Positions 8,711-19,519 of a stretch of 64,000 bases of DNA are shown here, one piece after another. The first letter of the stretch is position 1, and each line of letters begins with the position of its first letter. The stretch lies in NCBI GenBank assembly GCA_019448385.1, contig JAGTXO010000001.1:1550001-1614000 (forward strand), written 5' to 3'. Below the pieces are notes generated by a model. It had not been told where the DNA came from, did not search any database, and saw nothing but the letters and a program-made list of their open reading frames with translations. A program made the position numbers and the translations under genes. The stretch is from Diacronema lutheri (Eukaryota; Haptophyta; Pavlovophyceae; Pavlovales; Pavlovaceae).

Positions 8711-9520
8711 ATGGCGATGGGCAGCTCGGTGAACGAGGTCGCGCCGATATGGCTGCCATTCCTGATCCTCTACGGTGTCATCAGCGCGTCCATCAGTGCG
8801 CTTGCGGTCATCGCATACTGGCAGCTGCCGCCCTTCCGCGTTTGGTACGCCCAGCCTATCAACAAGTTCTGGCTCGTGTGGATCATCCTCGTCGTGTGCA
8901 GCGGCGGGATGGTGCGCGCGCGCGTGCGGCCACCGCTGCAATAGCGCGCGCAGCTTGACCGCGATGACTCGCGCACATCGCCTCCTTGCGCTGCGCGTCG
9001 CGCGCTGTAGATTGCGATGATGCTCTTCCCGGGCGCGGATGGCGTGATGGGCTGGGGCATGCTCAAGTATGACGGCGCGTTCAAGGGCGCGGTCTGGACC
9101 GCGGCCAACGAGGTGAATACGCAGATCATCGTGCTCCTCTTCACGATGGCCGCTCTCGTCAATCTACCGCCTGCGTTGACCGAGATGTTCCTCACCTTCT
9201 CCCACCCCAACGACGTTGGCCGCCTGTTTCCGCGGCCCGTCACGTTGCGCGAGCGTCGAACCTTCCTGGTCTTCGCCAACTTGAACGCCATCTTCATGTT
9301 CCCGCTGACTTTCTCGACGTGGATGATTCCGGTCGAGCGGAGGCCTTTCATCTACACCGCAATTTTCCTCCCCCTCTCGTTTGGTTGTGGCATCGCTGCC
9401 GGCAGCTACCTCGCGTGCGCCACATCGAAAGCCCTTCGCCGCGGCCCGTCGAGCTCGAACGAGGCGTACGCGGACCACGTGCCTTCCAAAGGCACCGTGC
9501 GCGGCTTCACGGGTCCGTAA
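8711..9520 (+). CDS. Small polytopic membrane protein, unknown function
   Basis: Two exons, 8711-8911 and 9011-9520, join in phase 0 across a 99-base intron (GTGCGC...TGTAG) to give 236 aa. I do not recognise the family. Hydrophobic segments are visible at about residues 14-37 (WLPFLILYGVISASISALAVIA), 50-68 (FWLVWIILVVCSGGM), 97-117 (IIVLLFTMAALVNLPPAL), 146-166 (FLVFANLNAIFMFPLTFSTW) and 175-196 (FIYTAIFLPLSFGCGIAAG), so four or five membrane spans are likely. The C-terminal 35 residues are polar. There is no cleavable presequence. The intron ends within a coherent membrane protein, which supports the gene being real. Confidence 0.65.
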
Positions 9521-9605
9521 AGACCGCTCGCGCTCGCAGTGCGCAGGCCTCGTCGTGGGAAATAGAAAACAGTGAAAAACAAATGCCTTTTTAACGACGA
9601 GGGGA

Positions 9606-9770
<165 letters not shown>

Positions 9771-9780
9771 CCCTCCACCA

Positions 9781-11076
9781 TCAAGCTCCGGCGCCCATCA
9801 CCTTTGCGCGCTTGGCGGTCGGCTGCTCGACGCCCGCTGAGCCGATCGCGTTTCGCTCGCGCTCGGCGTCATCCTGCTCGCCGCCTTCGACGCTGACAAC
9901 GGCCGCGGCGCCGCCGTGCCCCATCCGCCCCGCCCCGTCGAGGATGTACTCGTCGCTGTACGCGCGGCCGTCATCCTGCGCGGCCGGCGCTGGCTGGCGC
10001 TCGAGCGCCGCAATGAGCGCGTCGCGGCCCAGCTCGGCGCTTTCCGCGCCGTACAGCGGCGCACACCCGTGTACGTCCATAAGACACCAGGCGAGCACGA
10101 GATCGCGCATCGACTTGCACTGGCACAGGCGCTGCACCGAGCGGTGCGCACCGAGAGCAGCGGCCGTGCGCGCATCATTCTCCTGCACCATGCGCTGGAG
10201 CGTGTACTTTGCATTCTGGATCACGTTTGCGCCTAGCGCGCATAGGCGGAGATACCGCCGACCCACAAGATCCAACGGCTCCTGCTCGGCGCGGAACATG
10301 GAGCAATTGATCAGCGCGCCGCGCGCAACCATGAGTCCGAGCCGCGGCTCCGTCAGCGAGTCGCCGGCTGCGAGCCGCAACTTGGCCAGGTCGGCGTGCT
10401 CAAAGATGGAGCCGTTGGCGATGATCGGCACATCGACTGCGGTCATGATGGCGCGCATCTGCGTCCAGTCCGCCGGCACCTTGTACTCGGTGTCCACCTG
10501 CCGCAGGTGGACGGCCACCGCCTGCGCCCCCGCCGCGACGAGCTTGCGCACGAGCGCGACTGTGCTCGCCGTGTCCTCAAGCAGCCGAATCTTGCACGAG
10601 ACGGCGACGCGCGCGGGCAGCTCGCGCCGCAGCGCGCTGATGATCGAGGCAGCGCGGTCCGAATCCTTGAGCAGCGCGGCGCCCATCCCGCCCTGCAGCG
10701 AAAACCTCTTTGGGCAGCCCATGTTCAGGTCGATGCCGTCGACGTCGTCTGCGACGACTCTGGCCGCCGCGACGGCGCTCGCGGGCGAGGCGGAGCCCAG
10801 CTGGAAAACCAGGCGGCCGCGCTCCTTGCTCGGATCCGTGCGGAAGGTCACCACCGGCTGCGCGCCACTCGCGAGCACAAAGTCGACGGTGCCGAGCACA
10901 CCGTTCTCGACGCGCGAGAGCTTCGCGACCTTCAGATCGATAAGCTCCTCGCTGTACACGGTGTCCGCGCCATAGTGAAGCGCAAGCAGGCGCAGTGGCA
11001 GCGTCCCTGCGCGCACCATCGGCGCGAGCATCACCTTGCCGCGGAAGAGCGCCTCGGCCGGGCTGGCGTCGGACAT
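9781..11076 (-). CDS. DUS2: tRNA-dihydrouridine synthase, DUS2-like
   Basis: One exon, 431 aa from the ATG at 11076, the first ATG in this frame. The enzyme uses FMN and NADPH to reduce uridine in the tRNA D-loop (position 20 for Dus2). Seen here: the FMN-binding start [30 protein letters not shown] as in eukaryotic DUS2, the active-site Cys121 in [27 protein letters not shown] and PIIANGSI. The C-terminal 150 residues follow the helical domain; the tail after about residue 345 is variable, and no double-stranded RNA-binding domain was noticed. The start codon is only 13 bases from that of the divergent gene. The DUS2 rather than DUS1/3/4 assignment rests on the TVYSEELID motif. Confidence 0.88.
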   Translation of the reverse strand: MSDASPAEALFRGKVMLAPMVRAGTLPLRLLALHYGADTVYSEELIDLKVAKLSRVENGVLGTVDFVLASGAQPVVTFRTDPSKERGRLVFQLGSASPASAVAAARVVADDVDGIDLNMGCPKRFSLQGGMGAALLKDSDRAASIISALRRELPARVAVSCKIRLLEDTASTVALVRKLVAAGAQAVAVHLRQVDTEYKVPADWTQMRAIMTAVDVPIIANGSIFEHADLAKLRLAAGDSLTEPRLGLMVARGALINCSMFRAEQEPLDLVGRRYLRLCALGANVIQNAKYTLQRMVQENDARTAAALGAHRSVQRLCQCKSMRDLVLAWCLMDVHGCAPLYGAESAELGRDALIAALERQPAPAAQDDGRAYSDEYILDGAGRMGHGGAAAVVSVEGGEQDDAERERNAIGSAGVEQPTAKRAKVMGAGA

Positions 11077-11089
11077 AGCTCGCCGCACG
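11077..11089. promoter_or_regulatory. 13-base interval between divergent DUS2 and unknown-gene starts
   Basis: The two ATGs leave only 13 bases. Either both mRNAs have overlapping leaders that begin inside the other gene, or translation starts further downstream in one of them. No TATA-like sequence is visible. Confidence 0.5.
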
Positions 11090-11596
11090 ATGGGGGACGT
11101 GTACCCCTTTCCGAGGACACGAGGACCGTACGTATTGACGGCCGCACCCACGCCGGGGCCGCACGCGTGGTGGCAGCAGTGGGGTGCGTGGCTCCCCCCG
11201 ACGCCACGCGCGCCGATCGGCGAGGCAGCACCAACCGCGGCGGCCGAGGCCGACCTCGAGCCGGGCGAGACAGAGGACAGCTACGAAGATTCGGAGAACG
11301 CGCGCGTCGAGGTCAACGAGCAGCTCGCAGCGCTCTTCGCGCAGTCTGAGCAGCGGCGGAGCGCGCGCAACGAGCGTGGCAGGCAGAGGCCACGGCGCGA
11401 CGACGAGCGCGCCGACGGCGCCGTGCTACCGAAGGACCCCGCCATGTTCCCCAACCCGGCCGTTCGCGTGTCGCCGGACCGCATGTACGGCGAGCATGGC
11501 CGCGCAGTCCGCGAGTTGGAAGCCTCGCTGAACGCAAGCGTCATCCGTATCGCCGACGAGGAGAGGCCACGGAGGTGGCCCCTCGCAGTTGCCTAG
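11090..11596 (+). CDS. Small unknown protein
   Basis: One exon, 168 aa, ATG at 11090. The family is not recognised. The N-terminus has a Trp-rich patch (HAWWQQWGAW), the middle is acidic (EPGETEDSYEDSE), and a charged helix follows (VEVNEQLAALFAQSEQRR), with a conserved-looking DRMYGEHGRAVRELEASLN near the end. There is no signal or membrane segment. The last 17 codons lie in the first copy of a tandemly duplicated hairpin sequence, so the present C-terminus may have been shaped by that duplication. The head-to-head position with DUS2 and the lack of stops over 507 bases support a gene; the function is unknown. Confidence 0.55.
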   Translation: MGDVYPFPRTRGPYVLTAAPTPGPHAWWQQWGAWLPPTPRAPIGEAAPTAAAEADLEPGETEDSYEDSENARVEVNEQLAALFAQSEQRRSARNERGRQRPRRDDERADGAVLPKDPAMFPNPAVRVSPDRMYGEHGRAVRELEASLNASVIRIADEERPRRWPLAVA

Positions 11597-11646
11597 GCGG
11601 CGGTCGTATCGCCGACGAGGAGAGGCCACGGAGATGGCCCCTCGCA
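11546..11646 (+). repeat. Tandem 42-base duplication of a hairpin across a stop codon
   Basis: Copies at 11546-11587 and 11605-11646 differ at one base and have a period of 59. Each copy contains a 10-base inverted repeat around a four-base loop (11561-11570 with 11575-11584 in copy one). The stop codon of the unknown (+) gene, at 11594-11596, falls between the copies, so one hairpin is coding and the other lies between convergent genes. Confidence 0.85.
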
Positions 11647-11658
11647 ACGGGGCCCACG

Positions 11659-12474
11659 TCAGCTCGGCCGCGCAAGGATACCGCTTGCAGTGATGACAAC
11701 CGTTGAGCGAGGCGAGTTTTTCGTGCCGCGCGTCGGCAGTCGACCGATACGCGTGACGACGTCCATGCCGTCGATGACGCGCCCAAACGCAACGTACTTG
11801 TCGTCGAGGTAGCCCGATCCGGCGAGGCGTGTGTCGATCAAGAAGCGCGAGTCCGGGCCGGCATCGCGGTTGTTGATCATGCTCACCATGCCCGGCACCG
11901 AGTGTCGGATACGGAAGTTTTCGCGCTCGAATGACGCGCCATAGATCGACTTGCCGCCCGTCCCGTTGTCATACAGCACATCGCCCGCCTGGATGGTGAA
12001 GCCATCCACCACGCGGAACACCTGTGTGCCCGCGTACCCAAACCCCTGGGTGCCGAGCGCAAGGGCTTTAAAGTTGTCGACTGTGCGCGGCACGATGCTC
12101 CCGTACAGCTCGATCAGCACGCGGCCGGCCGGTGAGCCATCGATGGCGAGGTCGAGGTAGCACACGTCCGACACGGGGATCGTGTCCGTGGCCGGATCCA
12201 AGGGCGCGTTGCTTGGGAGCGGCACGCCCGCCGCCACGTCGTCGGCGGCCGCGCGGCGCGTGGCTGACAAGCAGCCCGCGCCGGCCGCGCCCGAGAGCGC
12301 AACGATGCGCTCTGCAAGCTCTCGACGGCCGAGCTGCGGCAGCGCGTCGGCCGCAGCGGGAGCAGGGGCCGCGGCACGCACCCCGCGCGGCGCAGCCGGC
12401 GCGCGCAGGGCCGAAGCGAAAGAGGAGACCCCGACGAGGTGCAGACACAACACTCGAACCGAGGCCGCCGCCAT
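11659..12474 (-). CDS. Cyclophilin-type peptidyl-prolyl isomerase, plastid-directed
   Basis: One exon, 271 aa, ATG at 12474. The C-terminal 175 residues are a cyclophilin domain: GRVLIELYGSIVPRTVDNFKAL, the catalytic-Arg strand VFRVVDGFTIQAGD, VSMINNRDAGPDSRFLI and YVAFGRVIDGMDVV. It isomerises X-Pro bonds and helps protein folding. The leader has a signal peptide (VRVLCLHLVGVSSFASA), an Ala/Pro/Arg-rich stretch, and a second hydrophobic piece (ALSGAAGAGCLSA) before the mature start. This three-part leader suggests the thylakoid lumen of a secondary plastid, where plant cyclophilins also occur. Location is inferred; the enzyme family is clear. The gene is divergent from the helicase gene, 73 bases between starts. 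Confidence 0.88.
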   Translation of the reverse strand: MAAASVRVLCLHLVGVSSFASALRAPAAPRGVRAAAPAPAAADALPQLGRRELAERIVALSGAAGAGCLSATRRAAADDVAAGVPLPSNAPLDPATDTIPVSDVCYLDLAIDGSPAGRVLIELYGSIVPRTVDNFKALALGTQGFGYAGTQVFRVVDGFTIQAGDVLYDNGTGGKSIYGASFERENFRIRHSVPGMVSMINNRDAGPDSRFLIDTRLAGSGYLDDKYVAFGRVIDGMDVVTRIGRLPTRGTKNSPRSTVVITASGILARPS

Positions 12475-12547
12475 CGTGCAGCACCCTCGTGCCCACAGGC
12501 GACGAGCGCGCGCTACCGACTGCCGACGCCGAATCCGCCCCGAGGAT

Positions 12548-14385
12548 ATGGGAGACGCCGCGCCGCGTGGCGGGAGAGCGCCGCGCCGCCGCAACCGCGG
12601 CCGTGGCCGCGGGCGTGGATTGCCGAGCGGCGGTGGCGAGGCCGAGATGCCCGACGTCGTCACGCCCGACGAGCACGAGCCACAGCCGCTCGTCTCGGCG
12701 ACCGCCGGCAAGCCGCTTGCCGACGGGCAGACGGCGCTCACGTCCAACACGCGCTTCCGCGACCTGCCGCTCATGGCGGAGACGCAGCGCGCGATTGCGC
12801 AGGGCTTCGGCTACGAGTTCTGCAGCCCGGTGCAGGAGGCCGCCATCCCTGTCGCGCTGCAGGGCTACGACCTGCTCGCGCGCGCAAAGACGGGCACGGG
12901 CAAGACGCTCGCGTTCCTGATCCCGTCGATCGAGCGCGTGGTGCGCCTCGGGCTCGCCGGCCCGGGACAGTGCGGATTGCTCATTCTCAGTCCCACCCGC
13001 GAGCTCACCGCGCAGACAGCGCACGAGGCCAAGGTCCTCACAAGCCACTTCGCGCCGACGCTCGGCCTCGGCGTGCAGGTGATGATTGGCGGTACAAACG
13101 TCAAGTCGGAGACGACGACGCTGGTCTCGCGCGGCTCGGCGGCGATCATGATCGCAACACCTGGGCGCCTCGAGGCGCACCTCGCCGACACGTCCGGCTT
13201 TCGCGGCCGCTTTGGCGCGCTGCGGATGCTCGTTTTTGATGAGGCGGACCAGCTCCTAGACATGGGCTTCAAGCCGACAATCGACAAGATCCTGCGCGCG
13301 ATCCCGCCGCCCGCCTCGCGGCAGACGCTGCTCTTCTCGGCGACCGTGCCTTCAACCATCAAACAGATTGCCGCGTACGCTCTCCGCCCGGGCGACGCGC
13401 AGCGCCACATCGACTGCGTGGGCACCGAGCACGACGCGACCGCCGACGCACTCGACCAGTACTACGTCGTGTGCGAGCTGCCGCAGCTGCTGCCGACCAT
13501 GTTCGCGCTACTCAGCGCGCAGGCGGCGCAGCCCAACGCCAAGGTGATCGTCTTCTTCGTCACCGCGCGCATGACCCAGTTCTTTGCGGAGCTGTGCAAC
13601 GACGCCGGTCTGGCTGTGCTCGAGATCCACTCGCGCAAGTCGCAGGCACAGCGCGAGAAGACGTCCAAGCAGTTCCGCGACGCGCAGTCTGCGATCCTCT
13701 TCTCGTCCGACGTGTCTGCGCGCGGCCTCGACTACCCCGACGTCACCTTCGTCCTGCAAGTGGGTTGCGCGTCCTCGCGCGAGCAGTACGTGCACCGTAC
13801 CGGCAGGTCGGCGCGCGCGGGCAAGACGGGGACGGGTCTGCTGCTGCTGTGCGACTTTGAGACCTTCTTCCTGAACGAGCTCTCTGCGCTGCCCGTGCAA
13901 AACTGGGTCGCATGCGGCGGGCAGGGCGCGACCAACGAGATGCCGGCCGTCCTGGCGTCGGCGCTCGGGCGCGTCGGCGCAAACGCCGGCACGGGCGAGG
14001 AGGTGGACCGCGGCGCGCAGGCGTACCAGGCGTGGCTGGGCTACTACAACGGGCTGCAGCGCAAGCTGCGCTGGTCCCCCGAGGAGCTCGTTGCGATGGC
14101 CAACCGCTTCGCAATCCTCATCGGGTGCGTGCGGTCATGGCGCGGTGCACACCCCCGTGCATGCACGCACGCCTGCTGCATGCGCCCGCCTGCCCCTCTC
14201 GCCGGCGCGTGTGCTCCCCGTCTGACACTCACGGCGAACGCCCTGTTGCGCCCGCCGTCTGGCGCTCCGCGCACCCGCCCATCGCGTCGTGCTTCCCCAT
14301 TGTAGGTTGCCCGAGCCCCCCGAGCTGCGCGCGCAGACAGTGGGAAAGATGGGACTGCGCGGCACGCCCGGCCTGCGCGTCGAAC

Positions 14386-14416
<31 letters not shown>

Positions 14417-14618
14417 AGGCAGGGGCGGAGGCGGTGGTGGTGGAGGCGGTGGCGGCCGTGGTGGTCGCCAAGGCGGAGGTGGGGGTGGGCGGCCGGGGGG
14501 CATGCCCGGGGCCGGCACAGGCGGAGGCGGGATTCCCGGTGGCCGCGGCCGTGGCGGTGGTGGTGGTGGTGGGCGCCGCGGCGGCGGCGGTGGTGGTGCT
14601 CGCGGCGGGCAGTGGTGA
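12548..14618 (+). CDS. DEAD-box ATP-dependent RNA helicase with glycine-rich tail
   Basis: Two exons, 12548-14124 and 14306-14618, give 629 aa. The 181-base intron (14125-14305) joins IG to LPEPPELRAQTVGKMGLRG, restoring a block resembling the GKMGLKNIPGLRSK tail of plant RH-type DEAD-box proteins. Motifs seen: Q-motif region CSPVQEAAIPVAL, AKTGTGKT (Walker A), PTREL, TPGRL, DEADQLLDMGF, LLFSAT, FSSDVSARGLDYPDV and HRTGRSARAG. The N-terminus is RG-rich, and the last 80 residues are almost pure Gly/Arg, an RGG-like RNA-binding tail. It probably unwinds structured RNA. The compartment is not evident, because the N-terminus is basic but not a clear presequence. A second acceptor at 14336 is possible but breaks the conserved block. 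Confidence 0.87.
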
Positions 14619-14906
14619 GGTCGTGCAGCGCCTGTCCCCTCTGATGCGCGTGTGCGGAGCACGGCATTGCGCGCCCTCGCTCACGTGCCAATCGGCGCGG
14701 GACGGCGCACTCAGCCGCGCGCAGCGCCGCCTGCCGCTGCGCGGGTTCAAGTCGGCCGCGCGATGCGTCATGGGCGCGCGCGCAGTCGCTGGTGCGACGA
14801 GCCACGAGCGTCATCCGCGCCCTCGTGGCGTTGCTGAATGCTGAATGACTGGCGCCCTGACCAGGCAGTGCACTAAGCGGCGCCCTAGCTAGGGTTCCTC
14901 CGGTCG

Positions 14907-17900
14907 TCAATTCCCCTCCGACAGCCGGTTGTAGTTGGGCACGAGCGACCGCTTCCGAGCGGCCTCGGCGCGCTGCCGTTGCCGCTCGCGCTCGCGTGCC
15001 GACTGCTGGCTCGCCGTCTCCCTCTCGCTCGCCGAGCCCGACCCCGCCCTGCCCGCGGGCTGCCACGCGCTGCCCGCAAGCGCGATGCGAGCGTTGGACG
15101 CGTGCGCGCGCGCAGTTCCGCCGCCATCAGCGCCTCGGTGTAACGAGCTGTTGGACGCGGCGCTCGCGCGCACGCCCTCGAGCTGCTCAATTTCGAGCAG
15201 CTCGGCCACCATACCGCTGTGCGAGGCTTCCGCGGGCTCTCGCGCGCGGAGCGGCTCGAACTCGGCGAGTGGCTCGTCGTCGGGCGCAGCGTATGAAACC
15301 GTCGCCGGTCCAAACGCGGCGGCATGGCCCGCGCGGCCGGCGCGATCGCGCGCGCGCGCGGTGCCGCCCACGCCCTCGACACGCACGGCAGCGGCAGTTG
15401 CGCGGAGCAGCACGGGCAGAGCGCCGTCGTCCTCCGCTGCCTGATCCGCGAGGCGGTTGAGGTCGGCGCGCAGCCGGTTCGAAATCTCGAGCAGCTTGTC
15501 GCGCTCAGCCGACAGCCGCACCGCATGCAGGCGCGACGTGGCGAGCTGCGCGCGCAGCGCGCTCAGCTGCGCGCGCGGAGAGGAGCGCGCGCACGGCGAC
15601 TCGGCGCGGCGTGAGGCGCGCAGCGAACGGAGCGCACGATGGCGCGCGCGCGCGTGTGTGGTGACGGCGGCACGAGCGGCGGTCGCAGCAGAGCGAGCCG
15701 CGCGGGCCGCGCGCACCTCGCCATCGCGCACCGAACCGGCCGCGAGCTCTCGTCTCAACTCGGCCGCCTCGGCCTCCGCCCCCTGCAGCGCCTGCACGCG
15801 GCGTAGGCGCGCGCGCGCGGCGTGGATGCGCGCGAGCGCGTGTGGTCGACGCGCGCGGAGACGACGGCAATGCCCGCGGCCGACGCGCGCAGGTGCGGCC
15901 GCACCTGTTTGAGCTGCGCGGCCCTCTCGCTATCGGGAGCAGCCGTCAGCTGCATGCGCTCCGCCGCGCGCAGCGCAGCGTGCGCGCTGTGCAGCTGGCT
16001 GCTGAGCGCATGCAGCTGCACGCGCAGCGACGCCGCCTCGGCATCCGCCCGCTCGCGCGCCTGCGCGCCCGCTTGCGCGAGCGACGCCTCGCCCCTCGCG
16101 CGCACTGCGTCCGTCTCGCGCAGCGCGAGCATCCGACGCAGTTCGCCAATCTCAATCTCGGCTGCGGCCGCGGAGGCAGAGTTGAGCACGCCGCCGCCCG
16201 CCCTTCGCCACTCTGCGAGCTCCGCGCGCGCGACGTTCGCCTCGCGTCGAGCGGCACCCAGCTCAGCGCGAAGGCTCGCCAGCTCCGCGTCGCCGCCCGC
16301 AGCGTCGGCGCCGGCGCGCACAGCGTCCATCTCTGCGCGCATCGTCGCCACCACCGTGCCGAGCGCCTTGTTCATGCGCACGGCGTTTGCAAGGTCTTCG
16401 CGCAGCGTGGCCGCCTCGAGTGCGCCCGCTTCGCGCGCACCGCCCGCGCCCGCGTGCAGCGACGCGCTCGGCACGTGGCACGAGCTACTGCCGTACGTGC
16501 TGCCGGCGGCCGCGTAGTGGCGCGGATTGGGCGACGAGACAAAGGAGGGGAGCGATGGCGGCGATGGCAGCGACTCGGACGCGCCATCATCACCCCCACA
16601 TGCAGCGCCGCCCGCGCTCGCGCCCGCTGGCGCGCGCCGTCTTCCACCGCTGCCCAGCGCGCCGGCCGCGGATGACGCCGCCATTTCCGACGCGGCCGCG
16701 CGCTGGAGCGCACCCTCGGCCCTGCGCGCCCGACCCCATGCGTCCGCCGCGTCCGCCTCGAGCGCCGCGACCGTGCCGCGCGCCTCGACAGCCGCGGCGA
16801 TCGCGTCAGTAAGATCAGCGTCCGCGGTGTACAGTGCGTGTCGCAGCGTTGCAACCTCGGCGCGCGCGGCGGTCGCGCCGTCGCGCGCGGCTTCAAAATC
16901 CGCGCACCGGTCGCGCAGCGCCTGTGCATCGGCTTTCGCCTGCGCGCGCGCCTCGGCAAGTTCCGCTCGCACCTCCTCCGCGTCCGTGCGCGCGGCGGCG
17001 GCCGCCGCGTCAGCGCCCGCGTGCGCGCGCGCGAGCGCTGCGTGCATCTCGGCCGCACGCGCGACCGCATCGTCGGTAGCCGCGGCGTGCGTGCGCGCGT
17101 CGGCGCGCGCATCGTCGAGCTCGCGCGCGGCACGCTCAGCCGCCGCGTCCGCGCGCGCGCGCACGCCGGCGCACTCCGCCTCGAGCGCGGCGGCGCGCTC
17201 GTCCGAGGCGGCGAGCTCGGCGCGCAGCACGCCAAGCACAATGTCGCGCTCGGTCGCCGCGGCGGTCGCGGACTGCTCGGCGCGCACCGCGCGCTCCGCG
17301 GCGGCGCGCAGAGCGCGCGCGTGCTCGGCGCCAAGCCGGCCGCGCTCCGCGCTGAGCGCGTCCACTCGCTCGCTCTGCGCGGCTGCAAGCTGCGCGGCGC
17401 ATTCGGCCGACGTGGCGAGCGCCTCGGCGCGCGCGGCCGCGAGCTCGGCGCGCGCGGCGTCGGCGGCGGACCGCGCGGTGTCGAGGTTGGGGAGCACCTC
17501 GCCGAGCTTGTGCCGGGCCGCCGCCGCCGCCGCCTCGGCGCGCGCGGCCGCGTCGCGCAGCTCCGCCTCGCGTGCGGTCCACTCGCGCTCGCGTGCGCGC
17601 GCAGCGTCGTCGTACGCGGCGGCCATCTCTGCGCGCTGCGCGCCCACCTCCTCGGCCGCGTCGTGCGCGCGGCGCTCAAGCTCGCGCCGGTACGCCTCGA
17701 ACTCGGCGCGCTGCTCGCGCAGCGCCTCCTCGCGCGACCACTTGGCGCCGTCCGTCTCCTCGCGCGCGTGCAGCAGCTTGCTCTGGAAGTAGCCCTCGAG
17801 CTCGAGCGTGCGCGCGCGCTCCTGCTGAGCGTTGGCGCGAAGCTCGGCCTCGGAGATGCGCAACTCGGATAGCTCCGCCTCCTTCTGATCGAGCAGCGCT

Positions 17901-18340
17901 CTGAGCTGCGCGAAGGACGTGTCGTAGCTCTGCAGCTCGGCGTCGCGCTCCTCGAGGACAGTAAGGTTGTACGCAAAGTCCTCCTTCAGCTGGCGAATCG
18001 CCTCCACATGCGAGGCCTTCTCCGCCTCGCGCGCGGCGAGCACGCTTTCCAGTGACGTGAGTCGAAGCTCGTGGATCTCGTGCAGCTCGCGCTCCTTTTG
18101 CCGCACGAGGTCGCGCAAATCTGCGCCAGCGGCTGGCGGCGTGCTGATCGTCGCAGCTGACGGCGACGTCGTCGCGCGCGGCTGCACAGCGGCGCTGGCG
18201 GCGGCGGCCGGTGCGTCCGCGGAGGGCGTCGGCACGCGCGCGCGCGTGTCTGTGCGCGCCCGTGGCAGGGGCTGGCTCTCGACAAACCCCGGGCCCCCGA
18301 GTACCGACTCGAGGGCTCGATCGAGCAGGTTTGCCGCCAT
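14907..18340 (-). CDS. Long coiled-coil protein, CCDC57-like
   Basis: Two exons, 18340-15905 and 15791-14907, join in phase 0 across a 113-base intron to give about 1106 aa. After a Pro/Ala/Thr-rich start (residues 1-75) nearly the whole protein is Ala/Glu/Arg-rich heptad coiled coil. The stretch beginning LRDLVRQKERELHEIHELR through EAYRRELERR, and a later ERDKLLEISNRLRADLNRL, resemble CCDC57, a centrosome and ciliary-base protein. The C-terminus is basic and ends PNYNRLSEGN. Low-complexity heptads make homology by eye weak, so the family name is tentative. The head is close to the next (-) gene: 73 bases separate that gene's stop from this ATG. Confidence 0.6.
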
Positions 18341-18413
18341 CTCTCCTGCAGAGTCCTTTTTGAATAATCAACCAGTCCGAATCGCTCACTGACACACAGA
18401 GAAGCACGCAAGC

Positions 18414-19454
18414 TCAGAGGAAGTGCTCGTCCAGCTCGTCGCGCACGAGGCGGATCTGCCGCAGAAGCGCGTCGTCTACATCGATACCGCGCTGCACGCG
18501 CAGGCCCAGGTCCGCGTACACCGTGCACACCGCGCTCGCGAACTGCGCGCGCTCGGCATCTGGCAGCCGGATGACGACCCGCTCCCAGTATGCGCGCCGC
18601 ATGTCGCGGTCGTGGATCTGCAAAATGGCGCTCAGATGGTGCGCCGCCGCGCTCGATTCGCTGAACGTGCCCTCTGCCGCAAAGCACGCGCGCTGCACGA
18701 CGAGCTGCAGGATGTGCAGCAGCTTGCTGTTCCCGCGCGCCACCTGCTCGTTCATCTCCCATTTGAGGTGGTCGATGAAAGGCGCGTCGAGCTCGCCGCG
18801 CGCCGCCATGGCCTGAAGGGTGCTCTCGAGCTGCTCGACCCCCTTGGACGCCTGGACGAGGAGCTGCTGCAGCAGCAGCCGGTGCTGCGCGAGCGCCTCG
18901 TCCGCCGAGAGCGACGCGCGCGCCTCGGCCTGCGCCGGCGTGGGCGGCGGCTTGGGCGCGGGCATGCGCGGGCGGAGCGGCTTGGACGTCGGCGCGTTGG
19001 ACCCATCCGCCCTGCGCGGCATGTTGTCCGGGATCTCGTCCGCCGGCTTACTCGCACGTGCTCCGAGCGCGCCCTCGCCCGCCGCCTCCGCGCGCTCGAG
19101 CTCCTGCACGCTCTCAATGAGCGCCTCGAGGAAGACGACGACGCTGAACTCAAGCCGCCTGACAGCCTCCCGTTCCGTCTCGCTCGCAGCCTGCCGCCCG
19201 ATGCGGCGAAGCGTGCCGATGAAACTGGGCGAGAGGAGGTTCGGCACGTTGCGTTGCATCACACCGAGCAGCTCGTCGTCGCTCGCGCCGAGGAGCTCGC
19301 GCACCACCCCGGCTTCGCGTTCGCCAATGGCAGCGCAGCGGATGCGGCTCATCGCAGCGCGCGCGCCACACCCGCGCGCTGGACCTACCCGCATGCCGCT
19401 GGCGCGCGACACGAGTCCGAGGACGAGAGCAGCGAGCACGTGACGACCCGCCAT
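18414..19454 (-). CDS. Unknown protein with plastid-type presequence
   Basis: One exon, 346 aa, ATG at 19454. I do not recognise the family. The start RHVLAALVLGLVSRASG is a signal peptide, followed by a basic Ala/Gly stretch like a transit peptide. The mature part has a helical N-terminal domain (VRRLEFSVVVFLEALIESVQ), a Pro-rich linker, then a second helical domain with APFIDHLKWEMNEQVARGN and SKLLHILQLVVQRACF. No cofactor or catalytic motif is evident. It is likely a soluble plastid protein. Its start is 65 bases from that of the divergent TMEM87-like gene. Confidence 0.6.
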   Translation of the reverse strand: MAGRHVLAALVLGLVSRASGMRVGPARGCGARAAMSRIRCAAIGEREAGVVRELLGASDDELLGVMQRNVPNLLSPSFIGTLRRIGRQAASETEREAVRRLEFSVVVFLEALIESVQELERAEAAGEGALGARASKPADEIPDNMPRRADGSNAPTSKPLRPRMPAPKPPPTPAQAEARASLSADEALAQHRLLLQQLLVQASKGVEQLESTLQAMAARGELDAPFIDHLKWEMNEQVARGNSKLLHILQLVVQRACFAAEGTFSESSAAAHHLSAILQIHDRDMRRAYWERVVIRLPDAERAQFASAVCTVYADLGLRVQRGIDVDDALLRQIRLVRDELDEHFL

Positions 19455-19519
19455 TGCCCCCTGCTTGCCTGCCGGCCGGCCCGCGAAATCGGAGCAGGTT
19501 TGGCGCCGGGCGGGAGGAG

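Noticed and set aside
14740-14780. tRNA-like B box (GGTTCAAGTC) at about 14745
   Set aside because: The flanking bases do not form a T stem and no matching A box or cloverleaf could be drawn.
14619-14906. Possible small gene between the helicase and coiled-coil genes
   Set aside because: No frame has a coherent product; short duplicated words (GCTGAATG) but nothing else of note.
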